From: Istiophorus platypterus
Taxonomy: Eukaryota > Chordata > Actinopteri > Istiophoriformes > Istiophoridae
DNA: 64,000 bases
Direction of reading: 5' to 3'
Assembly: GCA_016859345.1 (NCBI GenBank)
Contig: CM029124.1
Coordinates: 22,764,980 to 22,828,979 of the forward strand
Below are positions 47,466-59,084 of this stretch, piece after piece. The position numbers and the translations under genes were made by a program. The stretch's first letter is position 1, and each line of letters begins with the position of its first letter. A model generated the notes under the pieces. It saw nothing but the letters and a program-made list of their open reading frames with translations. It was not told the origin of the DNA and made no database searches.

Positions 47466-48186
47466 TTAATTGATTATTTTAATAAACAATTAAATATGTA
47501 ATCAATTGACATTCTTTAAGCCAATATACAAAAAAATTAGATAGGCTACCAAAAGATGCTAAAATGAGAGAACATGCTGGTCGTCTTGATCTTAGAGTTT
47601 AGCACACTGAATATTTTTGAGTTATGGACCACTGGGTGACAAAAACGAGACATTTGATGATATCATCTGTGGCTCTAGGATATTGAGATGGACATTTTTT
47701 TGATGTGTTATAGACAGAATTACTCAAACGAGAAAATAATGCATACTTAATTTTTATGTTAAAAGAGGAACAGGTTCCTACAGAGTATTTCATTCCACTT
47801 TGATTTCTCAACTAGACAAAGAGCCAATTTGCATCCACAGTCCCGTCTGTGGTTTAGTCAACAGAAGCACTTTGTTTAAGGTCAGGAGAAGATCATGGTT
47901 TTTGTTAAATTTGAATAAAAACATTGTTTCTGAAGTCACCGTGAAGTGTGTCTGCATGAAACCAGACCGCAATCTTTCCAGATCCTTTACCAAGTGTTGT
48001 GAGACATAACCATAAAAAGTTTAATAATGATGTAGTCACTACAAGTGGATACTGTACTGATTGTTTCTGCCAGAAAATAGTGTGTGAACATTTTTCTGAT
48101 AGGTTCAGTGCCAACGTATTTCCTACTTGCCAAATATATAAATTAAGAACATATCCTTATTACAATATAGAAGATTCAATCTAGTT
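47466..48186. other. noncoding DNA, no gene seen
   Basis: AT-rich unique sequence between the Tc1 fragment and the second dispersed-repeat copy. Confidence 0.5.
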
Positions 48187-48287
48187 GCAATTACGTTTCC
48201 TACAAAACATATTGTAATTTACAACTTAATTTCTAGGAGACAGGGCTGGAATTTGAGACTTGATTTAAGTAAAAAAAAAAAAAAAAA
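48187..48287. repeat. dispersed repeat, copy 2, with A-run
   Basis: GCAATTACGTTTCCTACAAA...AGGAGACAGGGCTGGAATTT...GATTTAAGT, followed by an A-run (48271-48286). It is a direct-oriented relative of 47048-47147, about 1.1 kb away. Confidence 0.65.
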
Positions 48288-50020
48288 TTCTGTTCTCCTC
48301 TTCTGTATCCAAACATGCAGTTTTTCTTAATCTCCCTGCTGTCTCCATCCTCCCTAATTCTTCCCTCCTTTTTCTCCTGGGTAAAGAAACGAACTGGCAA
48401 TATAAGTAATATTCATGGCTTGGACAGAGGGTGAGTTTTATTGAAGGTAGATAAAAAGATATTGTCCTTCTGCTGCCATCTACATGCACTATGTACACTG
48501 TCGTTAAGCTGTGATGTGCTTCTCTGCAGCAAATAGAGGTGCAATTAAGATACTGCAACAGTGTCACTTTAGCGTGAAGAAAAGGAGTAAAATATACAGT
48601 AAGCAGTGTACTTTTCATAGTACAGTTGGAATGACCTGTATGCAGCCGTTGTGTGAGTGTGTGTAGACCAATGCAGTATCTCAGTTCAGTGTTTCTAAAA
48701 ATGCAGTTATACATTATATTTTATGTAGGTTGCAATGTTGTGTTTCATGGTGGCGTTTCAGAGGCTTTTCAACCCTCAGAAAATAAAAATATCATACAAA
48801 TATTTAAAATGTTTTGACAAAATCAGCGCATTTTTAAGACTGATTAAAGCTTTAGTATCCAACCCCTTTTGATGTTCCTCATAAATGAAAGTATTTCTAC
48901 ACTTTCAACCCCGGTGTTGAATTGGGAGAGAAAGTTTTCAAAAATAACATTACATTTATTCTACTGCCAGACTGCTTTCAGGGTAGAAAGACACAATATT
49001 TGTGAGATACCAGTTGCAAATTCTGCCACATATACAACTCTACATCAGCCACTCAGTATTAGTTTTAAAACAATGTATATAATGACTGCAAATATGAGTG
49101 TAATCTACATACACAGTCATATGTACTATTACCCTCTTTGTAAAAGAAAATAATTGCTTAATGATTGGGAAGTATTTAGAATATGCTTTATATTCTGTAG
49201 TATAAGATCTTAGTAATTCATCTATTATTACATTTTTTTTAAATAAACTAAATATATATAAGTTAATTAATTGTATATAGTGGCTAAAGAGTATAGGTTA
49301 AAAATTTAAACAAGATTCAAAATGTACCCAAATCAAACCTTCATAAATTCATTTTCAAACAAAAAACAGTCAAAACCGAGCCAACTTTAAGCCTTAACTT
49401 AGTTTCTTTAATTGCAAAGAGATGTCTTCAGCAATGGAAAGCAACACCAAATTTAACTCTTGTTTTGATTTTCTATTTATTTATTTATTTATTTATTTAT
49501 TTACTTATTTTAATCTACTGAGCTTAGCTTGCTAAACAGCTAGCCCTGGCCTGGCTAGCTCATCTCGTCACTTTCCAGTAGTGAGTCCCCTTAGCTTCCA
49601 ATTAGTGAGTAGTGATTATAGTGATGTTTAGAGGGCGTATTATAACCTCTTGTAGACATAACAGTGGCTGGATGCTCAGAGAATGCTACCGTCACCACCC
49701 GCTCCTGGGAAGAAACCACGGTGGAAGAGAGAACTTACTTATAGCACCTAAAACCAGATATTCCGTTATTTCATAGTATATGGACATAAGTGCAATTGAT
49801 AGGATCTTTTTATCCATGATGATGCTGTGCTCTTCATGCAAATAGGTTTAATGGTGATTAGGAATAAAAGGCACCCAATAAAGTCTTTGCTCACTGGTAA
49901 AGCATAAAAGTAGAAGAGGTGATATCAAGTGAAGCAATGGGGGGCAGATAGTAAAAGAATGAAGAGAGGTTACCAAGGGCAATCAGGATGAGGAGAAAGG
50001 AGAAAAAGAAAACAAATGGG
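48288..50020. other. noncoding DNA, with TTTA microsatellite
   Basis: It contains a (TTTA)n array at 49474-49511 and otherwise unique AT-rich sequence. At 49.52-49.56 kb, AGCTTAGCTTGCTAAACAGC followed by TAGCCCTGGCCTGGCT resembles part of the repeat at 57.0 kb. Confidence 0.6.
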
Positions 50021-50450
50021 CATTGAAGCACATGAAAGTGGAAGAAAGGCAGAGAAATAAAGGAAGAACCAAGCAAGTAGCAAGGACAATAGTTGGGAGG
50101 GGAAGAGGAGGAGGGATGGGAGATGGAGTGGTTAAGAATGGAGTGTGGATAGAGAGCGAAGGGGAGGACAGAAGGGAGGAGGAGGAAGAGAAGGAGGTGG
50201 CAGTGGTAGTGGCAGTGGCGGTGGCAGGGCGTGTTTCTATGTGTAAGCGTTTCCTTCAGCTGGGGTGATTGAGCACCTCTGCCCTGAACTCTGGGTAATG
50301 AGCGAAGAGAAAAGGGAAAACTTCTGCCCTGGAAACTTCCCAAATTATTTAGAGGCTTATGGTGGCGGGAAAAAATTACAATATGCAGAATCCACCTTCT
50401 CAAGACCGGATGAAAAATAATGAAATTCTTTGTGACAGCCCTTCCAACCT
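50021..50450. other. purine-rich tract then candidate regulatory sequence
   Basis: 50.02-50.22 kb is strongly purine-rich (GGGAGGAGGAGGAAG type) and produces a 242-codon minus-strand frame by composition. 50.24-50.45 kb is complex (CTGGGGTGATTGAGCACC; TGGTGGCGGGAAAAAATTAC; AAGACCGGATGAAAAATAAT) and could be a conserved noncoding element. Confidence 0.4.
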
Positions 50451-50765
50451 CTAGCTGTATAATGATTTTTTTGTCCCCCTCCCATCCACCCACCATCCCC
50501 CTCCCCTTACATTCTCCATCCTGGCTGGATTGCTCTCTCTCTCCCTGAGCCTGTAGTATCCCGGTACATCTGTTTTGCATGAGATGCATAAAATGACAGG
50601 ACTTAGACAGCCACTGCATCTAGTGACAAAGATTACTGTCAGCCACCTTCGCCAGTTAATACATCATTGCCACTGGTCCGTTCCCTGCCTCTGTCTCCTA
50701 GCGACAGCCTATCCCTCGGCGAGGCTTGGGTCATGTGATGAACCCCCTCCACCACCACCCCCCCG

Positions 50766-50810
<45 letters not shown>
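50766..50810. repeat. (CA)n microsatellite
   Basis: About 22 CA units after a C-rich lead. Confidence 0.97.
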
Positions 50811-50814
<4 letters not shown>

Positions 50815-51999
50815 GCACACCTCCCTCTACTACTCTTCAGCTTACCTTTTACATTAAAAAGAAAAAAGAAGAAGGAGAAGAAGAAGAAGAGGAACTGCTA
50901 TTTTCAACTTTACATTTTTATTTTATTACCATAAAATATTGGAGGGCGCACAGAATCGGCATTCATATCTCAGGAATTAGATTCTGCTGGTGATTATGCT
51001 GTGTTTAGACTTGTTAATCTGCAGCTGCCTGAGAGAGAAAGTGGGGGCAGAGGTGGAGGAGAGAATAATATTTGCTTTTGGATATTAGTTTTTCCCCCTT
51101 TTAGATACAGGACATAGAAACTTTTAAATGTTGCAGGCAATCAGGGTTGGACAGTGGAAGAAGTGTAATAAGTCATTTTAATACAGGGTTATCTTATTGT
51201 CCACTTGTTAAAAATCGTATTTGTATGTTAGGCTTGATGAAGACTTTACAGTTGTTCTCTTGAACTCTGTTTTTTTTAAATTTTACATTGTATCCTATAT
51301 AGATACACGGGACAATACAGACAGTGCCAAAGAGGCCTAAGGCAGGGCTTTAATTATGGCTATACATATATTGGCTATTATGACATTAATAACCAATAAA
51401 CAAGAGCCTGCCATAAGTCTGACTTCAGAAGTGGGGAAGCACAATGAAGTCAGATGTTCTTCAACCCTATTTCCTGCATTCATATACATTTCTATATGTC
51501 CAGCAAATAACATTTCAGTAAAAATGAAATATGTTAATAATGCACTTACAATATGCACTTACAATAATGTAAGGAAGGGCCTGCCAACCTTCCTCTCAGT
51601 CTGTATATGACCCCAGCAACCTCCATTTATATGGTAGAGAAATTGTGTGATGCCTGTAAGGCAAACCCAGTGCAATATAAATCTTTTTTTAGCCGGACAG
51701 TAAGAGGACACACTTTAAAAATGTTTAGTACATCAAAGAGTAACTGAAGAAGTAAAGAGTGAAATAAAGGATTTTGAAAAGTGGAGGTGGCATTAGCCCT
51801 AGTGGGTTTCATCCAGACGATAAACACTTCCAGATGAAATTACTTGTTGAATATTTTTAAATTTGATTATTTTTAAGACAATGCTTAAGAAAAAAAAAAC
51901 TCAAATGAAAAATTATTTTAGATGGAAATTCATTTAAATGTAACATGAGAAAAAAGTTTACACTAACCTCATCCCAGGGGTTTTAACATCCAGTTCTAC
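50811..51999. other. noncoding DNA, no gene seen
   Basis: A GAAGAAG purine stretch at 50.86-50.89 kb, then AT-rich unique sequence. Confidence 0.55.
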
Positions 52000-52680
52000 T
52001 AATAAGTCTGAATATCTGGATCAAACCAGTGACTGCTGAGAAATGGCAGTTGACAACCAGGGAGAGACCTAGTGATCGCTTGGAGAGACTGTTCAACAGC
52101 AGGGAATACATCCCTGGAGGGCTGGGATGGGCTAGCTGCCCATGTCAGATGGATCCATCATTAGTCAGTGTATTGGATACACCCATCTGTTGCTACCAAA
52201 ACTTCAAGAAGAAGAATACCCCTTAAGTCTGAGAGAGTGGGGGCGCAGTCTGACTCCTTGACAGACCAAACGACATAAGACTAGAGACAAACAAGGTGAC
52301 CAGGTCGACAGGTGATGGAGCAGCAACACTGGCAGGACATAAGCTATGAAGCTGCATCTCTGGCATGAGAAAAGATAACATCAGTGAAGGGACCCGAGAT
52401 CCACCAGGGCAGCCTCACATTGACCAATACTTTTTGAGAGGTAGGTCAAATTACTCGAGTGAAGCCCACTGGCGGGACAACCACCACAGTCCACCACAGT
52501 CCACCAAAGTCCACAGGGTATGAGGACCCCAGGCGAAGCTCAACCCTGTACAGATCTACCAAGTCCAAAGTAGGGAAGAAGATGGAGGGAAGAAAGCCTC
52601 AAATCTTGCTGCCAAAATCCTGCCAGAAGAAAGAGTGAGACGCCACCAACGTCGAGCTTCTGTAAGGATCAAATATTGTT
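52000..52680. other. unexplained GC-richer block, possible old retroelement
   Basis: The block departs from the surrounding AT-rich DNA. It has long runs of balanced, non-repetitive sequence and a small tandem repeat of CCACCACAGT/CCACCAAAGT at about 52.48-52.52 kb. No domain can be read in any frame longer than about 65 codons. The abrupt edges in composition suggest an inserted element, perhaps part of an LTR retroelement, but no repeats or tRNA primer site are visible. Confidence 0.3.
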
Positions 52681-52974
52681 ATTTACCTGACTTATTAATA
52701 CCACCAACCTGTAATTACAGATCAGTAAACACACATAAATACTGATCCCTGCTGTGTGATGCTTACAAAATGATGGAACAAGACAGCAAGAGAGAGCATA
52801 ACCTATTTTACTCTGTCCTTGTTCTTATTCCTTTGTCTTAGGTGCCTCTTTTCTCATTTGCTTTGGATTTGGTTGTTTTTATTGACTCATAGTTCTTTTC
52901 TCTTGTCATTATTTCTACCTTTTCCTTCTCTCATCCCTCACTTTTTCATCCCCCGCCTCCTCCCCTACACTGAC

Positions 52975-53260
52975 ATTGTAATGTTACTGCACACGACTTT
53001 ATCTCGCCTGAAAAGGTGAAGCCATGAATGATCTCTCCAATTTAAAAGCACTCAACCCTCACGCTGCCTGAAATGAATATTTTGCATATATTCATGCAAC
53101 AATGATTCAATTTGAGGATATTATTTGCAAACAGTGGCTGAATTCTCTGCAGCATTAATAACAGAGCGGCGGGCCGATATCACCGGGATGAAAAATGTAT
53201 TTATTCTGACATGTTTAGAATGAACCGGCGCGATTAATTAAAAAGTAAACAATAAAGAGT
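52975..53260. promoter_or_regulatory. strong candidate conserved noncoding element
   Basis: The sequence changes sharply from pyrimidine-rich DNA to complex, CpG-retaining sequence. It includes TTTGCATATATTCATGCAAC inside a 7 bp-armed inverted repeat (TGAATAT 53074-53080 and ATATTCA 53088-53094). It also has AACAATGATTCAATTTGAGG (an SRY/SOX-like ACAATG), CAGAGCGGCGGGCCGATATC and GGCGCGATTAATTAAAAAG. This mix of octamer/homeodomain/SOX-like cores with unmethylated-looking CpGs is typical of deeply conserved developmental enhancers. There is no coding frame. Confidence 0.48.
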
Positions 53261-54400
53261 CAGATGGAAAAAGAGAGATGGGAAGTGTCTTTGAGGAGGT
53301 TCATTGAAAATTTATGTTTTTTTCTTTGCTTGTTTGAAATGTTTGGGGGTTGTTTGACTGTGGATCATGACTTTGTTATCTTAAGTTTTTTTTTGTGGAC
53401 TTCTGGCCAAAAAGGTAAAAAAAAGGGGATATTTTTAATGCCTACTTTATATTAATGAAATGATTTATTTCCTTAATTATTAGAGTCCGAAAAAGGCCCT
53501 ATGTGAGCTCGCAAACCCTTCTTGCACTCGAGTAATACACCTCTAATCTTTGAAATAAGGTGGGGTTTCACCACTAAGAGAAAAAAAAAAGGAGGGAAAA
53601 CATGCCATTCTCAGAGAAACATTTTCTGGCAATAAAAATCATCAAACTGCCAAAAAAAAAAAAAAAGAATAGAATCCATTGAAATCCCAAAGTGATCAAA
53701 CCCTGGTAGAGATCTCTTTAAACAAATCTTCCATAGTCCATGACGGGAGAAGTTTACAACATGGCACAATTAGTCTCCGAGCTAATGCACAGGTTCTGCC
53801 CAGTTCCATGTTCAGTGGTGGTTGAGGGAGATGGGGATTAAAGCGGTTCCACAAGTGAGCGCTTTGTGTTAAAACAACATCTGTTCAGTGTTTTCTCATG
53901 GTGAGCTCCTTCAGTTAGTAAAATACAGTGATATACAGTGCAGTCTAATAATGTTAATCTTGTCAGTTCCTTTTTCTGCATGTGACACAGTAGACTTACT
54001 TTGAAAAACAGCACAAAAGTAATTAAACAAATAAACAAGGGCTATTAAATCAATAAACTTCTAAAGCTACACACTAGACACAGTGACAAGTGAAACATGC
54101 ATAAATATATTATACAGATATGGAACAATGGAATAATGGAATAAAACATCATCAAAGCAGTCAAGGCAATGCTTTTGAATAAATCTAAAAATAATACAAA
54201 CAAGACTGTGAGTGCAGCAAGGAAAAATAAGGAAGCGTTGGTCAGTGGATTCCCTCTTCTTACCCAAAATAATAAAGCAGACTGACTTTTACTAACTAGC
54301 ATCATCAATTGCTATTGTTATTTTTTTCAAGCTGCTATCATCTCATCAATATGCATTGAAATCTAGCTGTAATTTCAAAAAGTATTTATGAGGGCTGTCA
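53261..54400. other. noncoding DNA, no gene seen
   Basis: A-runs at 53581-53590 and 53654-53667. Otherwise unique and AT-rich. Confidence 0.55.
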
Positions 54401-54892
54401 TATAGCCTGAATAAGGACTATAATAAAGAGGGTCCAAATAGTGGTATAAAGTCACTCTTGTTTTTCAGAGGAAAAACAAAGGAGGACTTCCTCAGAAAAA
54501 CAGTGCGGATCAATGACTGGGCATCAGATAAGTACATTCACTGCTCATTCACATTTCTGGCTGATGACCGGTCAACTGAATGTGCTGCAGCCCTCTGCCA
54601 CTCAGTCAGTCCACAGCTACATGAGAAGAGTACATTCACTGAGCAGTATTGGAGACTCTCTTCAAGGGACAGCGGTAAAGATCAGCCCCAAAAGTCACTA
54701 GATTTGTTGTTAGGTACTTCTTTTAAAAAAGTTGCTAAAAAGTCTAAAAAGTTGCAAGATCTAGTTGCCACATTAGAAATAATGTTCCTTGCTGGCTCAT
54801 GTTTTCTTCAACAAAGTCAAAAGAACAATAAAAAGATCACAAACAGTCATAAAACCCAAAAAAAATGTAGTGTCTTTACTTTGGAAACTTAG
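54401..54892 (+). other. open frame over a probable dispersed repeat
   Basis: A 144-codon + frame runs from 54458 to 54892 without obvious simple-repeat bias. Its centre reads ADDRSTECAAALCHSV, and the later part is Lys-rich. The DNA at 54695-54770 (AGTCACTAGATTTGTTGTTA, GTTGCTAAAAAGTCTAAAAA) resembles fish DNA-transposon end sequence, so the frame is more likely to be a chance opening across an old element than a host gene. No domain is recognised. Confidence 0.3.
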
Positions 54893-55780
54893 CCTTTTTT
54901 CGTTGTTGAGTGGAACTTTGTTTCTCTTATCATTTATATTATTATATATTATTATAAATATCATAAATATTATTGTTGCTGGTGTTGTTATAACCTCTTT
55001 GTAATCAGATAATTTCACTAAAATCAAGATCTTTTAGAAATCAACACAGCAGAGAAGAAGAAGTTTAGGCTGTATTTACCACTGGTGTATCAAGAGTTAG
55101 TAAGTCTTAAGATCTGGTCTAGTGGTTGGTTTAAACTGAATAGAAATTTGATATATTGATTCTCTTCTTGTTGCTTGTGAGCAACAGTCTACTTATTAAT
55201 ATATTATGTAATGTTCAGTAACACATTTATCAGATATAAGCTTATATGAAGTGTATGATCAAGTTGTATTGATGAGGAGGGAGCAGTCTGTGTGTAAAGG
55301 ATACATCCATAAATTGTTGTACACCTGTTTTCCTGTCCTCAGAAGAGAATATACAATATTACATATAAGATGTAAAATAAGAATGATATTTAACCCAATT
55401 GTTAGGTAATTAATGAAGGTGGATGCATTTTGACACTCCCACCTTCCTGTACATTATTACTGACATGTACACTTGGTATTAACTTCTCTACCTGGAAACA
55501 GTTAGATGCACCTGCTTTGAAAACCCCTGTTTTAATCATCTTAAAATCAGTCAATGTGAACACACCATTCACACCCTGTTTTTTTTTTTTGTTTGTAATG
55601 TCAATGTGGACTAAGTTTCCAGTTACTGGCATGATATAAGAAGGATTACTGATCAGTTAAATTAGTACATAATTTGGTTGTGGCATTTTGCAGGGAGAAG
55701 ATCTAATCGTGCTAAAGGCAGGGATATAGGGTAGAAGGCTGTGTGCTAGTGTGTTTGTGCATGTATGTGTGTGCATGCAT
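54893..55780. other. noncoding DNA, no gene seen
   Basis: AT-rich, with ATT-type runs near 54.93-54.98 kb and a T-run at 55580-55590. Confidence 0.55.
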
Positions 55781-55912
55781 GTGTGTGTGTGTGTGTGCGT
55801 GTGTGTGTGTGTGTGTGTGCAGGGGGGCTTTACATAAGTTCTCTCAGTGTGAATCAGTTTCCTGTGTCATTAGTCTAGATCCACTCTAATGATGGTCCCA
55901 CTGGAGCGCCAC

Positions 55913-55974
<62 letters not shown>
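55781..55974. repeat. opposed (TG)n and (CA)n pair
   Basis: TG units at 55781-55819 and CA units at 55915-55974 lie about 95 bases apart around unique sequence. It is the third such opposed pair in the window. Confidence 0.95.
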
Positions 55975-55980
<6 letters not shown>

Positions 55981-56139
55981 ATACACACAAGCTGAAAGCC
56001 AGCCTACGTTGAGTGCGGCAGATATGAGAGGCTGTGGTTGCATATGTGAGCATATGTATGTAAATTCCCTCATTTATGGCATTATCTGGAGGAGGTATTG
56101 TCTCTCCAATGTAATGTATGACTGCCAGGGAAACATGAA

Positions 56140-56375
56140 AGAGACAGAGAGAAAGAGAGAGGCTCATATGCATGCAGGGAACCGATACGCCATAACATAT
56201 AATGACAGTTCCTGCATGCGGAAGAAGAAACAGGGAAGCAAATGAGAAAGAGAATTAGTGAGAAGAAGAGTGAAAAATGGTGAGACAGAGGAAGAGAGAG
56301 ATGAGAGAAAGAGACAGGGAAATTGAAGAGGCATGGAGAGAGCAGGAGAGAAAATGAGGAGTAGTGGAAAAAGAG
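56140..56375. repeat. purine-rich (GA) tract
   Basis: AGAGA/GAAGA-rich + strand with no fixed period. Frames over it are compositional. Confidence 0.8.
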
Positions 56376-57003
56376 CAAAATGGCACTCAACTGATGTGGG
56401 ACAGAAAACTGAACACAGATTTTTTTATTTTATTTTTTTTTTTAATAAAGTTTGCTAATATTTTATATTATTATGACCAGTTAAAGTCTGTACTGTATTT
56501 CATCAGGGATAGACAAAAGTGCCAATATCTAGAACTTTTAACAGCAGTTGAAATATGTCTTTTCCTGGAAAAGATTTTAAACCAAAAGCAGGAAAAAGAA
56601 AAGAAAAAAACCTGCATAAGAGAAAGAGATGATTGGATATTAAAAGCTGGGGAACATGTGTTATAGAAGCAAAGACACAGAAAAGGTAAAGTGTCTATGT
56701 TTATGTGAGCACAATTATGTTCTGAATATGGGAAGATACTGCAGGTGTTGTTGTCCTGTTGTATCTGGCTTTGAAAAATAGCCAGGTTGGGGAATATGAC
56801 TATCTTAGCCTTTTAGAAGTTCCTGAGTAGAGAGAGGAAGAAAGTGATGACAATTTGTTGTCCTGTATTCAAATTCAGTCATTTAAAGGCAAAAAAAGTC
56901 ATTGTGATGTCCAGTTTGCTACCAGTGGGGAATTAAATGATTTGCACATTTATATATTGTGCTCTTGACTGTGTTATTGACTTACAACATTAAAAGTATA
57001 ATT
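56376..57003. other. noncoding DNA, no gene seen
   Basis: AT-rich unique sequence with a T-run at 56419-56442. Confidence 0.5.
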
Positions 57004-57180
57004 CAACATTTTGAGAAATAGGCTTATTTGCTTTTTTGGAAATGACTCTCATGACTGTGTGTTAAATACAGCACATGAGCCTGAATGTGTTTAGTCTAGT
57101 TTGGCATAAAAACTCCAGGCTTGGGAAACAGCTTGCCTAGCAAGAACCCTAAAGCTGATTTAATTACATTTTGTGTCTAT
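57004..57180. mobile_element. fish dispersed repeat, MITE-like
   Basis: CATTTTGAGAAATAGGCTTA, TTTGCTTTTTTGG, ACTCTCATGACTGTGTGTTA, TTTAGTCTAGTTTGGCATAA and GGGAAACAGCTTGCCTAGC follow the order of a very common fish repeat (consensus-like 'TTAGCTTAGCATAAAGACTGGAAAC...CAGCTAGCCTGGC'). It is diverged and without ends that I can fix. Confidence 0.65.
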
Positions 57181-58710
57181 TTTCTAACATGTATATGAAA
57201 TTAATATAAAAATGATAATTTGTTATTTTAGGGTCAGTTATGTGTTGAAAGTGTTACTTGAAAAAAATACAGCATTTCCATCCACTGAGTAGTGGTAACC
57301 AAATTACCATACTACCTGTGCATATATGAATATGAATATGTGTGTCCTGTGATATCCAGTAACAGAGCTATTTCATAACCATGTTGTCATGCAGAGAGAC
57401 TTTTAATGGTAGTTATGCATATGTTCTTGGTTTTGACATCAATGGAGGGTTTGTCACAGCACACAAAAGGTCTACTGCCATTTTTTGAAGTGTCATAGCA
57501 GGAAAAGCAGAGCTTTAATTATTATAACGATGGCTAAACCATTCCATTTAGTCATCATGCTTAATAGTTGGGTCTTAGTAGTTGGGAATGCAGGTATCTT
57601 TAATGAATGTTATTACTTACACCTGTGCACTTCCTCCTATGACAAGTCAAAAAGTGTGCTGTAAAACAGGTCTATTAGAGTTAAACTGGGTAGTGTTGCC
57701 ATTGTGGCTTAGAGGTATTAGTATTGAAAGCAAAAGTTGATGTGCATGTCCACCCCAGGACACACATACATTATACTTTATATAAGGGGGGTATACTGTG
57801 TATACATGTTCCAGTGGTGGAAACCTTTATGTTTGAACTCAAATTGAATGAATACTTGGTTCTCCAATGTACTAGCACAATTCTGAAGACATATAAAATC
57901 CTCCCAACATTCATGAAAAGTTGAGTTTTTGGAAATACAACACATGCCCCCACACACTGTCTTCCCAAGAAGAATGACAGCATCATTTGTTTGAGCAAAT
58001 GAAGCGTAGCGTAAGTTTGGTCAGGAAGACTAGCTTCACACTTGGCTATTTACCGTCTCTCTCCCTCCTCTCCCTTTCTTTGCATCTTTCCTTCGCTTCA
58101 CTCCTATTCCTGTTTTAACTTAAGTAAGCTGACTTAAAGCAGTCACTCTTTCAGTTAAACCAGTCAGATTTTGCCGCTGCTACTGTGAGCAAATCATATT
58201 GTCAATGCAAAGATATAAAACTGTTACTCTCTCTGCTTCTGTCAGATGACATTTCAGTGTGAGATCGCAAATGTGATGGCAAATGTTCACATTAAGTCTT
58301 TCAGTATCAGTTTGGTAGCCAAGCTGATGTCTATATTCTGACCATGAACCTCTCCTAGAGGATCCCAGCCCCGGCACCAATGTTCTGCAGGCAAATGAAG
58401 TCTACATTATTGGCTCATTTGAGTCATCTCCATTCCCAGTCTTCCATACTAGTCCAATAGTCTAGCCATGGGAAAATATTCAGGGAAGGAAAGATTAATC
58501 TTTGACCTGTCTACACCCAGCTCTGGCACCCTCTCTAGTGTTACTCACTACTTCTTTCTATTCTGCATTTGCTGGACATTTTTCTCCTGATAGATCTCCC
58601 ACATGATTGCTTTGGTACATCTCTGTCCAAATTTAACATTGGTTTGGTTTTCTGTGAAGATTTTAAATGATCTAGGTCATAGTTATACAAGAAAAATTAA
58701 GATAAGGGTG
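57181..58710. other. noncoding DNA, no gene seen
   Basis: Unique AT-rich sequence with no supported gene. Confidence 0.5.
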
Positions 58711-59071
58711 ATTGAACTTGGTTATTGCTCTTGAAGTCATTTCACCTCTCATCTAAGAGACTTCAATTTGACTGACTAGTGGGGAAACCTTTCATTGTTT
58801 CCCAGGGGATGAAACATTAGATTAAACTTTACACTTGGTCTCAGGTGACTCCAAAAATGACTGTTGTCGTCATTTGGCCTCAGGTGACTTTAACGACTTT
58901 AACCACTGTTGTTAAAATGGCCAGGGGCATTAATAAACCAAGTGGTATCAATGGCCTTGTTAATGACTCCACCAAGGCTAAATAACTATGTTTCCTCACC
59001 AATCAGTCAGAACTGAAGAAATCTCCTGGATGAGAGGTGAAACGTTCCAGCTACAACTGAGTCTAGTTGCC
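58711..59071. mobile_element. opposed pair of Penelope-type terminal modules
   Basis: The left module (58711-58800) reads in reverse: CATTTCACCTCTCATCTAAG, then ACTGACTAGTGGGGAAACC. The right module (58995-59071) reads forward: CACCAATCAGTCAGAACTGA, then TCCTGGATGAGAGGTGAAAC and GTCTAGTTGCCC. About 200 bases separate them, including CTCAGGTGACTCC repeated in a second form at 58880. The module is the one I recall from the ends of fish Penelope-like elements, and the single copy at 38.7 kb is related. No enzyme gene lies between them. Confidence 0.6.
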
Positions 59072-59084
59072 CTTGACTTAATTT

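Noticed and set aside
48265..48714. 149-codon minus-strand frame
   Set aside because: It starts in unique AT-rich DNA and ends in an A-run that reads as poly-Phe. No domain or codon bias is seen.
49891..50619. 242-codon minus-strand open frame, the longest in the window
   Set aside because: It lies over the purine-rich tract, so the protein is Ser/Leu/Pro/Phe and His-biased by composition. It has no domain, and an antisense frame of similar bias exists.
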